Below, one piece after another: positions 1-8,740 of a stretch of DNA of 64,000 nucleotides. Each line of letters starts with the position of its first letter. The stretch's first letter is position 1. The translations under genes were made by a program, and so were the position numbers. Source of the stretch: Lichenicoccus sp965276875 (GTDB lineage: Bacteria; Pseudomonadota; Alphaproteobacteria; Acetobacterales; Acetobacteraceae); the NCBI RefSeq assembly GCF_965276875.1, contig NZ_OZ255701.1, positions 1,364,001 to 1,428,000 on the forward strand, given 5' to 3'. The notes below the pieces were generated by a model, which saw nothing but the letters and a program-made list of their open reading frames with translations, was not told the DNA's origin and ran no database searches.

Positions 1-103
1 TGGAGCGTTGATGTTCCTCCATGTGGCCTGAAACGCCGGGTCGCGATGTGCCTCCGAGCGTTTGCCTGACGATGTTGTAGGAAGTTGTAGGGGACGCCTC
101 GGG
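1..103. other. Intergenic region downstream of rpsO
   Basis: No complete gene is visible. On the minus strand the left edge carries GGAGG-type Shine-Dalgarno sequences (complement of positions 16-20 and 51-56), as expected if pnp, the usual gene after rpsO, begins just beyond the left edge. The arms CTCGGGCT (98-105) and AGCCCGAG (114-121) form a hairpin over the rpsO stop codon, but no T-tract follows, so it is not a classical terminator. Confidence 0.4.
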
Positions 104-373
104 CTAGCGACGAAGCCCGAGACGACCAATCAGGGTGGTGTAACGCCCCTGATCCTTGCGCTTGAGATAGTCCAACAACCTGCGGCGGCGGCCGACCAGC
201 ATCAGCAGGCCACGACGCGAGTGGAAATCCTTCGCGTGGGTCTTCAGATGCTCGGTGAGATTGACGATCCGCTCGCTCAGCAGGGCGACCTGCACTTCGG
301 GCGAGCCGGTGTCGGCGCTGGCAGTGGCATAATCGCCGATGAGCGCCGTGCGGCGCTCGGCTGTAATCGACAT
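104..373 (-). CDS. rpsO: 30S ribosomal protein S15
   Basis: An 89-residue S15, a primary 16S rRNA-binding protein of the small-subunit platform. The protein has the family length and its hallmark segments, TGSPEVQVALLSERI near residues 22-36 and a C-terminal region rich in SRRGLLMLVGRRRRLLDYL. The frame is open further upstream, but the ATG at 373 is preceded by GGAG and gives the conserved MSITAERR start. It lies 22 bp after truB on the same strand, the standard truB-rpsO order, and is probably co-transcribed with it. Confidence 0.97.
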   Translation of the reverse strand: MSITAERRTALIGDYATASADTGSPEVQVALLSERIVNLTEHLKTHAKDFHSRRGLLMLVGRRRRLLDYLKRKDQGRYTTLIGRLGLRR

Positions 374-395
374 CGGAATACTCCGTGGGTAAGGG

Positions 396-1316
396 TTAGA
401 GCAGGCGCTCCGGCCGCAGCCACCCGTCATCGAGTCGGCAGAGTCCGATCACGCGCTCTCCGTCCATGGCACGCGCGATGCCCCCTGCGGGGTCGGCGCC
501 GTCAGGGATCCGGCCAATCAACCCGATCAGGCTGATCGCCTGGCCGTGCGAGAGGCTTTCCGCTTCGATTCCAGTCAGGGCCAGCGCCGGGATGTCGGCC
601 AGCGCGGTCGCGACCGGACGCAGCAGCGCCGGAGGAGCAGGCGCGTTGTCCGCCCCGCTAGTGATTTTGTCCAGCGAAATCGCGTCCGCAATCGTGAACG
701 GCCCAACACGCAGCCGGCGCAGCGCGGCCACGTGCCCGACGCTGCCACAGGCCAGCGACAGGTCGCGGGCAAGGCTGCGCATATACACCCCCTTGCCCGA
801 TTGCACCGCGAACACCGCGCGGTCGTCGTCGAGCCGCTCGATCAGCTCGAACCGGTCGATGCGCGCCGGGCGCGCCTCCAGCACCGGCGCACGGCCCTCG
901 CGCGCCATGTCATAGGCCCGCTCGCCGGCCACCTTGATGGCGGAAAACACCGGCGGCACCTGCATGATCTCACCAGTGAACGCCGCCAGTGCCGCGGTAA
1001 TTGTCGTGTCGTCGGGCCGCACGTCCGAGGTACCAATGACCGCGCCATCGGCATCGTCGGTGTCGCGCGCCTCACCGAAGCGCAAGGTGAAATAATACAG
1101 CTTGGTGCCGTCCATGATGTAGGGCACGGTCTTGGTCGCCGCCCCGAACGCTACCGGCAGCAGCCCGGTCGCCAGCGGATCGAGCGTGCCGCCATGGCCA
1201 GCCTTTTGCGCATCGAAGCCACGACGCACGCGGTTGACCACGTCGGTGCTGGTCATGCCGGCCGGTTTGTCGACCAGCAACCAGCCATCCAGGGCGCGTC
1301 CGCGCTTGCGTCGCAT
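396..1316 (-). CDS. truB: tRNA pseudouridine(55) synthase TruB
   Basis: A 306-residue TruB, which converts U55 of the tRNA T-loop to pseudouridine. The catalytic motif HGGTLDPLATG is at residues 41-51 with the nucleophile Asp46. The N-terminal GWLLVDKPAGMTS and the later KGVYMRSLARDL segment are family signatures. It is transcribed with rpsO. In most alphaproteobacteria truB directly follows rbfA. Here rbfA lies about 22 kb away (23639-24028) on the same strand, so the usual operon is interrupted. Confidence 0.97.
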   Translation of the reverse strand: MRRKRGRALDGWLLVDKPAGMTSTDVVNRVRRGFDAQKAGHGGTLDPLATGLLPVAFGAATKTVPYIMDGTKLYYFTLRFGEARDTDDADGAVIGTSDVRPDDTTITAALAAFTGEIMQVPPVFSAIKVAGERAYDMAREGRAPVLEARPARIDRFELIERLDDDRAVFAVQSGKGVYMRSLARDLSLACGSVGHVAALRRLRVGPFTIADAISLDKITSGADNAPAPPALLRPVATALADIPALALTGIEAESLSHGQAISLIGLIGRIPDGADPAGGIARAMDGERVIGLCRLDDGWLRPERLL

Positions 1317-1456
1317 TGTTTGACACTACCCTTCCCGCCCGCGGAGTGCGGCGTTTAGCGGCTGCGCTCAGGAAAGGCCAGGGTCCAGGAAAAGCCAGGT
1401 GCTGCTTCGCGCATTCAGTCGCGTAGTCATGATCGAACTGGTCTGCATCCGCCCTC

Positions 1457-1478
1457 TTGGGGCGGCGTTGCGCCCCAA
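1457..1478 (+). promoter_or_regulatory. Hairpin in the 5' UTR of the ferritin-like gene
   Basis: A perfect 8-bp inverted repeat, TTGGGGCG / CGCCCCAA with a 6-nt loop, ends about 20 bp before the GTG start at 1500. It may act as an mRNA stabiliser or translation-control hairpin. The function is inferred from position only. Upstream, the near-identical 14-mers CAGGAAAGGCCAGG (1369-1382) and CAGGAAAAGCCAGG (1386-1399) repeat with a 17-bp period. Confidence 0.35.
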
Positions 1479-1499
1479 CCACAAGTTGGAGGACCCTAC

Positions 1500-1997
1500 G
1501 TGAGTCAATCGAACCCCGCAATGGACGCCTATCTGGTTGGGCTGCGCAATCAGCATGCGGTCGAGACCCAGGCGATCGGAACCATCCAGAACCAGCTGGG
1601 CAGGATGAAGCCCTATCCCGAACTGCACGCGCGGATGCAGGCGGATAAGGGGCGGTCGACCACCCAGGCCGCGCGCCTCGATGAGCTGATGGCAAAGCAC
1701 GGCACCAGCAAATCAGTGGCAAAGGAGGCTGTGAGCGGCACGGTGGCGACAGTCGCAGGCTTCGCCCATGCCGGGGCCGGCGATAGTATGCTGAAAGACG
1801 TGCTCGCGGCCGTCGGCTTCAAGGCCTACGAGGTCGCATCGTACCAGGTCCTGCTGACCTTGGCCGAGGCGGCGGGTGCAGCGGGCGACACCTCGGTGTT
1901 GCGGCAGTCGATGCAGGAGGAGCAGGAGATGGGCGACTGGTTCGACAGCCACCTAGCCGATCTCGTGCACGCCTACGTGCGGCAACAGGCCGCCTGA
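1500..1997 (+). CDS. Ferritin-like DUF892 (YciE/YciF family) protein
   Basis: A 165-residue, mostly helical protein matching the DUF892/YciE-YciF ferritin-like family, whose members are linked to stress responses and may bind a di-metal centre. Visible family features are the N-terminal helix with NQHAVETQA, the AYEVASYQVLLTLA segment around residues 112-125, and the final helix with MQEEQEMGDWFDSHL. The GTG start is supported by GGAGG 8 bp upstream. Its last 45 bp overlap the 3' end of cydC on the other strand. The exact role is unknown. Confidence 0.8.
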   Translation: MSQSNPAMDAYLVGLRNQHAVETQAIGTIQNQLGRMKPYPELHARMQADKGRSTTQAARLDELMAKHGTSKSVAKEAVSGTVATVAGFAHAGAGDSMLKDVLAAVGFKAYEVASYQVLLTLAEAAGAAGDTSVLRQSMQEEQEMGDWFDSHLADLVHAYVRQQAA

Positions 1998-3662
1998 TTC
2001 ATGCGAGAAGATCCGGCCGGCATCCAGCCGGATCACCGCATCCATGTCGCGCAGCGCCTGCGGGCGATGCGTAATCAGCAGCGTAGTCCGTCCGCGCATC
2101 AGGGTCCGAAGCGCGTCGAGCACGGCGCGTTCGGAAACCCCGTCCAACCCCTCGGTCGGCTCGTCCAGAAGCAGTATCGGCGCGTCCTTCAGGAACGCGC
2201 GCGCAATGGCGAGGCGTCTCGCTTGGCCGCCGGAAAAGCGCGCGCCGTTTTCGCCCACCAGCGTTTCGAGACCGTCCGGCAGGGCCGCGATGTCCGCCTC
2301 CAGGAACGCCTCGCGGAGGGCCGCGTGCAGTTCGGCGTCGGTCGCATCCGGCCGCGCCAGAACCAGGTTGTCGCGAATGCTCGCATTGAACAGATGCGTC
2401 CGCTGCGACACCACGCTGCACAGGCCGCGCACGGTCTCGCCGCGCAGCCTCGCCAGCGGCACGCCACCGATCGTCACCTCGCCGGCGGCAGAGTCCCAAA
2501 ATCGCAGCAACACGTTGAGGATGCTGGTCTTGCCCGATCCGCTCGCGCCGACGACACCGAGGCGGCCGCCCTGCGGCAGGTCGAGATCGATGCCGTCGAG
2601 AGCCCAGGGGGCGCCTGCTTCATAGCGCATGCGCAAGCCACGGATGCGGATGTCGACACGGCCCGGCGCGGGGGCCTCGCGGGCCGGCTCGGCAACCGCC
2701 GGCTCGGCGTCGACGAGGGAGAAGATCCGCCGCGCCGCCGCCAGCGTCTCCCCGAGCGCCTGGAACGCGGCCGGGAGCGGTGCGACCGCCTCAAAACTGC
2801 CCATTACAAAGAACGCGACCATCGCAAGCTCCGGCCCGGACAGTCCGCCATTGCGCACGAGCGGAATGGCAATTACGAGCGCGCCGATGAGGGCAAGGGC
2901 CGCCACCAGGCCCGATAGCGCCGTCGAGACGATGGCCAGGCGTGCCTGACGGCGCTGCTCCGCGATCAGGGATTGGCTAAGGGCTGCGATCTCCGCCTCC
3001 TTGCGACCGATCGCGGCGTTGACCATGAGTTCGCCCAGGCCTTGCACCGTGTCCGACACCACGCTGCGCAACTCCGCCCGGATGGCAACGACCCTCCGCC
3101 CTGGACCCTGGCCGAGACGCTGCGTGGCGAGCGGCAAGGCGATCCCGGCGCCGACAAGACAGATCGCCAGGAGCAGCGCCGCGGACGGGCTGAACAACGC
3201 TAGGAAGCCGACCAGCAGCAGCCCGCTTATTGCTGCCGCCGCGGTCGGTGCCAGCACCCGCAAATAGAGGTTGTCGAGGCTGTCGATGTCGGAGCGGATA
3301 CGGCTCATCAGGTCGCCGCCGCGATGATGCTGCAGGCGGGCCGGCGCCAGCGGCTCCAGGCGCGCGTAGAACCAGACGCGCAGGGCGGCGAGCAGCCGGA
3401 ACGTGGCCTCGTGCGTCACCAGGCGCTCAAGATAGCGGCCGCCGGTGCGCAGCAAAGCGAGCCCGCGGATCGCCGCCGCCGGTGCGAAATACTCGATCGG
3501 CGCGCCATAGAGGCCGTGCAGCGCCATTGCGGTGATGAACCAGCCGGCGAGTGAGAGCAGCCCGACATTGGCGAGGATGACGACGACGTTGAGCGCGATC
3601 CCGCCAGCGAGCCAGCCGGCGTAGGGCCGGTAGAACGACAGTAATCGCAGTGTGGTGCTCAT
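1953..3662 (-). CDS. cydC: Thiol reductant ABC exporter subunit CydC
   Basis: A 569-residue half of the heterodimeric CydDC exporter, which moves cysteine/glutathione to the periplasm and is needed for assembly of cytochrome bd. The N-terminal half holds the six-helix exporter membrane domain. The ATPase half has Walker A GASGSGKTS, signature FSGGQARR and Walker B LLLDEPTEGLD. The ATG at 3662 follows AAGGTGGGGG and starts 13 bp after the cydD stop; longer upstream frames lie within cydD. It is the last gene of the cyd operon, and its 3' end overlaps the opposing DUF892 gene by 45 bp. Confidence 0.93.
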   Translation of the reverse strand: MSTTLRLLSFYRPYAGWLAGGIALNVVVILANVGLLSLAGWFITAMALHGLYGAPIEYFAPAAAIRGLALLRTGGRYLERLVTHEATFRLLAALRVWFYARLEPLAPARLQHHRGGDLMSRIRSDIDSLDNLYLRVLAPTAAAAISGLLLVGFLALFSPSAALLLAICLVGAGIALPLATQRLGQGPGRRVVAIRAELRSVVSDTVQGLGELMVNAAIGRKEAEIAALSQSLIAEQRRQARLAIVSTALSGLVAALALIGALVIAIPLVRNGGLSGPELAMVAFFVMGSFEAVAPLPAAFQALGETLAAARRIFSLVDAEPAVAEPAREAPAPGRVDIRIRGLRMRYEAGAPWALDGIDLDLPQGGRLGVVGASGSGKTSILNVLLRFWDSAAGEVTIGGVPLARLRGETVRGLCSVVSQRTHLFNASIRDNLVLARPDATDAELHAALREAFLEADIAALPDGLETLVGENGARFSGGQARRLAIARAFLKDAPILLLDEPTEGLDGVSERAVLDALRTLMRGRTTLLITHRPQALRDMDAVIRLDAGRIFSHESGGLLPHVGVHEIG

Positions 3663-3675
3663 GCCCCCACCTTGT

Positions 3676-5379
3676 TCATGCGAGAACGCGGGGAGCGACG
3701 AGACGGCCGCCTTCGAGCACCATGACCTCGTCGGCGTGCTGGACCATCGTCTCGTCATGGGCGATCACCAACGTGGCACGGGTCGCCGACAACGCCTGGA
3801 TGGACCGCGCCACCCGCGCCGCCAGCTCCGCGTCGAGCCCGGCAGTCGGCTCGTCGAGGATCATGATGTCGGCCTGTTTGAGGAACACGCGCGCGAGGGC
3901 AATCCGCTGGATTTCGCCGCCCGAAAGTCCCTGGCCGCGATCGCCGAGCAGCGTGTCGTAGCCGTTCGCCAGTCGGGCGATGAGATCGTCCGCGCCCGCT
4001 TGCTCGACCGCGCGACGCACGCTCTGTGGATCGGCATCCGGCCAACCCAGGCGGATGTTGTCGAGGACGGAGCCATGGAACAAGGTCGGGCGTTGCGGCA
4101 GCCAGACGATCCGACGCCGCCATTCTGCCGGCGACAGCAGATCGAGATCGACGCCATCCGCGGTCAGCCGCCCATGCGACGGCGGCACGAAGCCGAGCAG
4201 CAGCTCAGCCAGCGTCGTCTTGCCCGATCCGGACGGCCCGACGAGAGCAATGCAGCGGCCGCGCGCGAGCGTCAGATTGATCCCCCTGAGGATCGGCGTG
4301 GCGCCATACGAAAACCCGATCTGTTCGAAGCGGACGGTCGTGACCGTGCCGCGCGGGAGGGAGACGCCGTGGCCGGGAGCGCGCGGCGGCTCGGTCTCCA
4401 GCAACGCCACGATCGCCTGCGCCGCGCCGATCGCCTCCATGCGCGCGTGGTATTGCGTGCCCATCGCGCGCAGTACCCGGTAGAACTCGGGGGCGATCAG
4501 CAGCACCGCCAGACCCGGCAGCAGGTGCATCTCACCGTAATAGAGTCGAAAGCCGATATAGACCGCGACCATGGCGATGCTGATGGTGGCGATGAATTCG
4601 AGCACCAGCGACGACAGGAAGGCCACGCGCAGCACGGCCATCGTCGCCACCCGGTAGTTGTCGGACATCTCGGCGACCGCCTGGATTTCGGCGCGGCTCG
4701 CATTGAACAGCTTGAGCGTGGTCAGGCCCTCGATGGCGTCGAACACGTGCCCGCTCATGCGCGCGAGGATGCGCCATTGCGACTGGTTCAGCGCTTCGGT
4801 GCCCTTGCCGATGAGGATCATGAACAGCGGGACGAGCGGCGCCGAGAGCGTCATGATCAGCCCCGACACCCAGTCGGTCGGGATGACGAAGGCAAGGATC
4901 GCCAGGGGCACGAAGGCGACGAGCGCGCTCTGCGGCAAATAGGTGGTGTAGTAGCGGCCGATGCTTTCCACCGAGTCGAACAGCGTGCCCGCGACCTCGC
5001 CGGTGCGCGCGAGCCGCGTCCAGGACGGCCCAAGCGCGGTCACGTGCGACTGCAGCTTCGCCCGAACCGCGCGGACGATCCGAGCGCCGGCCTCGAAGGC
5101 CATCGACTCCGAGATGAGTGCTGCGATCGCGCGCAATACAAAGATGGCCAGGAGTGCGACCAGCCATGGCTCGACCGCGCGCAAATCGTGCCGGCCGACG
5201 ACGACAGCGTCGATGATCCGAGCCAGCACCCAGGATTGCGCGATCAGGACGATACCGCCGAGGGCGCCGGCACAGACGGCTGCCGCGAGCGGCAGGCGCG
5301 CCTCACCTGCTTGACGCCGTAGCCAGCGTTCCAGCGCCTTGCCGGTTGCCCGTGGCATTGGCGCCGAATGGGTGCTCAC
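3676..5379 (-). CDS. cydD: Thiol reductant ABC exporter subunit CydD
   Basis: A 567-residue partner of CydC. It has an exporter-type membrane domain followed by an ATPase with Walker A GPSGSGKTT, signature LSGGEIQR and Walker B MILDEPTAGLD. The GTG at 5379 is chosen because it forms a GTGA overlap with the stop of the preceding small gene. An in-frame ATG at 5358 (MPRATGKALERW) is the alternative, and a longer start at 5412 would overlap the upstream gene more. It is co-transcribed with cydA, cydB and cydC. Confidence 0.93.
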   Translation of the reverse strand: MSTHSAPMPRATGKALERWLRRQAGEARLPLAAAVCAGALGGIVLIAQSWVLARIIDAVVVGRHDLRAVEPWLVALLAIFVLRAIAALISESMAFEAGARIVRAVRAKLQSHVTALGPSWTRLARTGEVAGTLFDSVESIGRYYTTYLPQSALVAFVPLAILAFVIPTDWVSGLIMTLSAPLVPLFMILIGKGTEALNQSQWRILARMSGHVFDAIEGLTTLKLFNASRAEIQAVAEMSDNYRVATMAVLRVAFLSSLVLEFIATISIAMVAVYIGFRLYYGEMHLLPGLAVLLIAPEFYRVLRAMGTQYHARMEAIGAAQAIVALLETEPPRAPGHGVSLPRGTVTTVRFEQIGFSYGATPILRGINLTLARGRCIALVGPSGSGKTTLAELLLGFVPPSHGRLTADGVDLDLLSPAEWRRRIVWLPQRPTLFHGSVLDNIRLGWPDADPQSVRRAVEQAGADDLIARLANGYDTLLGDRGQGLSGGEIQRIALARVFLKQADIMILDEPTAGLDAELAARVARSIQALSATRATLVIAHDETMVQHADEVMVLEGGRLVAPRVLA

Positions 5380-5615
5380 CGGGCGCGGCCTGAACGCGAC
5401 AGCCGCCGCCATTCACCCTTGGCCAGCATGCCGAACAAGGACAGGCTGACCAGGAACGCGATCACGGCCGCCCATCGCAAATCGTCCGGCAAACCGAAAA
5501 TCACGCCGCCGAGCAACACGCCCACCACTGGCCCAATCAGGAAGAGCCCGAGCAGGCGCAGGTTCCACAGGACACGGAGCGCACGCGTGGAGCGCCGCTC
5601 AAGCATGGCGGGCAT
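5376..5615 (-). CDS. Small two-helix membrane protein of the cyd operon
   Basis: A 79-residue protein with two predicted transmembrane helices (about residues 20-42 and 48-66) and a basic C-terminus. It sits between cydB (2-bp gap) and cydD (4-bp GTGA overlap). Its position matches that of the small accessory proteins of bd oxidases (CydX, CydZ, DUF2474 types), but it is longer than CydX and I do not recognise a specific family. A role in oxidase assembly or stability is inferred from context. A second ATG at 5606 is possible. Confidence 0.7.
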   Translation of the reverse strand: MPAMLERRSTRALRVLWNLRLLGLFLIGPVVGVLLGGVIFGLPDDLRWAAVIAFLVSLSLFGMLAKGEWRRLSRSGRAR

Positions 5616-5617
5616 CG

Positions 5618-6664
5618 TCAGGCATGATAGGAGGCGAGCTTGGCCACCCGCGCGCGGAACACCCAGATTTGATACCAGTTGTACATCAACATCACGGGGA
5701 ATAGCCCGACGATCGTGAACAGGAAGGTGCCGAGCGAAATCTCGCGGCTCGCGGCACTGCCGACCGTCCAGGTGTTGGGAATGATGAACGGGTAGATCGT
5801 CCCCAGCAGACCGCCCGCCATGATGACGATCGTCGCGTTGAGCCAGAGAATGGCCGCCACATCGCGTTCGTGGGCCGAGGCCCGGCGCATCATGAAGGTG
5901 GTGAACATCGCCGCCAGCGGGATCGCCGCCCAGGCCCAGAAATACGGTCCGATCCAGGTCTTCGACGCCCAGGGGAAACTCAGGAACATGAACAGCACCG
6001 ACAACGGCACGGCGGCCAGCGCCAGGTAGAAAACGATGTTCGTCCAGCGTGCCGCGTGCTTGCGCACCGGCTCCTCGGCCTCAAATCGCGCCCGTACGAA
6101 CAGGCCGCCGGACAACGACACCGCAAGCACGGCCGCGACACCGGTCCACAGGCTGAACGGGCTGATGAAGCGGAACGCGCCACCGACATAGGTCGGCACG
6201 ATGTTGGCCTGGTGGGTGAGCGGGAAGCCGTGCAGCACGGCGCCGACGCACACGCCGCCAAAGAACGTCACCGTCAGGCTGGAAAGACCGAATGCCGCGT
6301 CGGTAAAGCGCTTCCATTTCTGTTCGGCCAAGTGACGGAATTCGAGCGCCACTGCCCTTGTCAGGATGCCCCAGAGCACGAAGACGAGCGGGATCATCAG
6401 GTAGCTGAGTGCTGATCCATAGGCGAACGGAAATGAGCCGAACAGGATGCCGCCGGCAACGATCAGCCACGTCTCATTGGCATCCCAGGTGCCGGCCATT
6501 GCCTGCATGATCGCGCCGCGCTCGTCGGTATCCGGCACGAACAACGAAAAGATCCCGGCGCCGAGATCGGCGCCGTCAAGGACGATGTAGAGCAGGATGC
6601 TGAACGCAACGGCGAGCCACCAGCCAATAGCGAGTATGTGTTGCGTGTGGTTGAGAGCGTCCAT
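5618..6664 (-). CDS. cydB: Cytochrome bd-type oxidase subunit II
   Basis: A 348-residue multi-pass membrane protein, subunit II of a bd-type terminal oxidase. It carries the conserved N-terminal region with VLDGADLGAGI and the GTWDANETWL motif near residues 58-67. It follows cydA by 39 bp and precedes the small membrane protein. It pairs with subunit I to reduce oxygen at the cytoplasmic membrane. The family divergence seen in CydA means that cioB would be an equally good name. Confidence 0.92.
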   Translation of the reverse strand: MDALNHTQHILAIGWWLAVAFSILLYIVLDGADLGAGIFSLFVPDTDERGAIMQAMAGTWDANETWLIVAGGILFGSFPFAYGSALSYLMIPLVFVLWGILTRAVALEFRHLAEQKWKRFTDAAFGLSSLTVTFFGGVCVGAVLHGFPLTHQANIVPTYVGGAFRFISPFSLWTGVAAVLAVSLSGGLFVRARFEAEEPVRKHAARWTNIVFYLALAAVPLSVLFMFLSFPWASKTWIGPYFWAWAAIPLAAMFTTFMMRRASAHERDVAAILWLNATIVIMAGGLLGTIYPFIIPNTWTVGSAASREISLGTFLFTIVGLFPVMLMYNWYQIWVFRARVAKLASYHA

Positions 6665-6703
6665 GGTCGAGCCTCGTGTGATACGGCCGGCGGTTAAAGC
6701 TGG

Positions 6704-8176
6704 TCAGGCCGGGTGCGGTTGCCCGGGCCTGACGGGACGCTCCGCCTTGGGCGTCTCGGTCTCGCCCAGCTCCGGTCTGCTGTCCGAAGACAATGTGCCA
6801 AGGCTTTCTTCGCCACCGCGCGGGATCGGGCTGTCCATGTTGGGTCCCTGGCGAATGATCTTGCTGAGGAACCACCAGGTGCTGCCCCAAACCGTCAGCT
6901 CGAAGCCGGCATAGCCGATCAGCCAGAGCAGTTCCTGAGCCACGGACATATGGCTCACGCCTTGCGCGGTGCGCATGATGCCGTAGACCACCCAGGGTTG
7001 CCGGCCGACCTCGCGCGTCCACCAGCCGACCCACACGGTGATGTAGGGGAGGACGGCTGCGGCAATCGTCGCGCGCAGGAACCAGGTGTTACCGGCGGTG
7101 CGGGCGTCGATGCGTTGGCGGAACACCAGCCAGCAGCCCCAGATGGCCAGACCGACCATGGCAAAGCCGCAGGCGACCATGACCCGAAAGCCGTAGAACG
7201 GGATCAGCATCGGCGGACGATCCTTGGCCGGGAATTCGTCCATGCCCTTGACGCTGCCGCTCCAGCTATGGGTCTCGAGCAGGCTCAGCACGTGCGGGAT
7301 GGTCACCGCCCAGGCGGTTCCGTCGTTGTTCGCGTTGGGCCAGGCGAGCAGATGCCAGCCGGTGTTGACGCTGCCGTCGGGATTGTTGGTGTGATAGTGG
7401 CCCTCCATCGCGGCGAGCACGGTCGGCTGGTGCTCGGCAATCGTCAGGCCCATCGAATCGCCAAGCCAGACCTGCAATGGGGCGATGATCAGCAGGGCCA
7501 GCATCACGGACTTCAGCGAGCGCCTGAACAGAACGACATGGCGCCCCTTGAGCAAGTACCAGGCCGAGACGGCGGCAACCACGCCGAGCGCCTCCTCGAA
7601 CGAGGCGACCAGCATGTGCGGGAAGGCGAAGGTGACGTCCGGATTGAACAGCGCCTTCCACCAGTTTTTCACGACGAAAACGCCGTTACGGAAGGTAACC
7701 CCCGTCGGCGTCTGCATCCACGAGTTGGCAACCAAAATCCACATCGCGGACAAGGCGGAGGAGAGGGCGACGTTGAAGGTCGCGAACAGGTGCATGCGGC
7801 GGCTGATCTTGCCCCAGCCGAACACCATCAGGCCGATGAAGCCGGCTTCATACATAAAGGCGGTAATGGTCTCGTAGCCCAGCACCTGTCCAAAGAACGG
7901 CCCAGAGGCCTGCGAGAACGGGCCATACAGGATGCCGAACGCCAGCTCCATGGTGATGCCGGTGGCCACACCGGCCGCGAAGTTGATGATCAGCAACCGC
8001 TCGAAGAAGCGGGTCAGGCGATACCAGTAGTCATCGTTGGTTCGAACCCAGAGCGCCTCGCCGATGAACAGCATGGCGGCGAGCCCGATGGTGAGCGGCG
8101 GATAGAGAATATGGAGTGTCGTAATCCATCCGAAGTCGAGTCTCGAGAGCAGAATGGAGAGAGAGTTCTCCGGCAT
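6704..8176 (-). CDS. cydA: Cytochrome bd-type (CIO-like) oxidase subunit I
   Basis: A 490-residue subunit I with the short Q-loop length of cyanide-insensitive oxidases. It keeps likely haem-ligand His22 and His187 (FPHM), the NSWMQTPTG segment, MELAFG and GRQPW. By eye, the quinol-loop motif reads HQPTVLAAMEGH, so the position of E. coli Lys252 is Val253, while Glu258 (E. coli Glu257) is kept. The start at 8176 gives the typical MPENSLSILLSRL N-terminus; an in-frame ATG at 8200 is the alternative. It heads cydA-cydB-small-cydD-cydC and lies 88 bp downstream of a small membrane-protein gene. Confidence 0.92.
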   Translation of the reverse strand: MPENSLSILLSRLDFGWITTLHILYPPLTIGLAAMLFIGEALWVRTNDDYWYRLTRFFERLLIINFAAGVATGITMELAFGILYGPFSQASGPFFGQVLGYETITAFMYEAGFIGLMVFGWGKISRRMHLFATFNVALSSALSAMWILVANSWMQTPTGVTFRNGVFVVKNWWKALFNPDVTFAFPHMLVASFEEALGVVAAVSAWYLLKGRHVVLFRRSLKSVMLALLIIAPLQVWLGDSMGLTIAEHQPTVLAAMEGHYHTNNPDGSVNTGWHLLAWPNANNDGTAWAVTIPHVLSLLETHSWSGSVKGMDEFPAKDRPPMLIPFYGFRVMVACGFAMVGLAIWGCWLVFRQRIDARTAGNTWFLRATIAAAVLPYITVWVGWWTREVGRQPWVVYGIMRTAQGVSHMSVAQELLWLIGYAGFELTVWGSTWWFLSKIIRQGPNMDSPIPRGGEESLGTLSSDSRPELGETETPKAERPVRPGQPHPA

Positions 8177-8264
8177 CCGACACGTATCCCGCCAAGCCAA
8201 GGCCGTTCACATGGGTGCGAAGTCGCCAACCTTGTGGTCACCATTCCGCGATGCAGCATTTCGC

Positions 8265-8672
8265 TTAGATCATGGCGGCGCGAACAGGTCGGGCTTGTTT
8301 GGCGTCCCGCGCCGACAGCAATGCGGCCCCAAGGATCAGCCCGTAAATCCAGAGCAGCCAGGCCCCACCGAGACGACCGGCATGATCGCCACCATAGAGC
8401 GCCGGAGCCCAGCGGAGTGCCAAACCGTGCAACAAAGCCGCCACTACCACAAGCAGGGTAGCGCCGGGGACAAGTTGCACGACGTCGAGACCGGCCAGAC
8501 GCCGGCAAACCCGCACACAAAACCAGGCGACGGGAACGCTGACCAGAAAGCCGAGATCGCCCCAGAACGGGCCGACGACAAACACCGGAACGAGCCGGAT
8601 CCAGGCCAGGTCGGCAAGCCAGAACAACGCGCCCACGGCGCACAGGATTGCTAACTGTCGTTTGTCGAGCAT
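8265..8672 (-). CDS. Four-helix integral membrane protein, unknown function
   Basis: A 135-residue hydrophobic protein with about four transmembrane segments, starting MLDKRQLAIL. The ATG at 8672 is preceded by a strong AAGGAGG. It lies upstream of cydA on the same strand and divergent from a TetR regulator, so it may be the first gene of the cyd transcript. The sequence weakly recalls small DUF5367-like membrane proteins, but I cannot assign a family. Confidence 0.75.
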   Translation of the reverse strand: MLDKRQLAILCAVGALFWLADLAWIRLVPVFVVGPFWGDLGFLVSVPVAWFCVRVCRRLAGLDVVQLVPGATLLVVVAALLHGLALRWAPALYGGDHAGRLGGAWLLWIYGLILGAALLSARDAKQARPVRAAMI

Positions 8673-8688
8673 GGCAGCCTCCTTTTGC

Positions 8689-8728
8689 GTAACATGCGTT
8701 ACATAGCAGGCTGGCGTAACACCTGCTA
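8689..8728. promoter_or_regulatory. Candidate TetR operator region
   Basis: The 68-bp gap between the divergent membrane-protein gene and tetR holds two inverted repeats: GTAAC-N4-GTTAC (8689-8702) and TAGCAGG-N11-CCTGCTA (8704-8710 / 8722-8728). The motif GCGTAAC recurs between the arms. Dyads in the shared promoter of a TetR gene are the usual operator arrangement; binding is inferred. Confidence 0.5.
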
Positions 8729-8740
8729 CAGGAATTCGGA

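Noticed and set aside
7..26. pnp start at the left edge
   Set aside because: An ATG on the minus strand with GAG GAA CAT after it is visible, but the sequence does not match the usual Pnp N-terminus and the gene would lie outside the window.
98..121. Intrinsic terminator after rpsO
   Set aside because: The 8-bp stem is good but overlaps the stop codon and is followed by GCGTCCCC rather than a T-tract.
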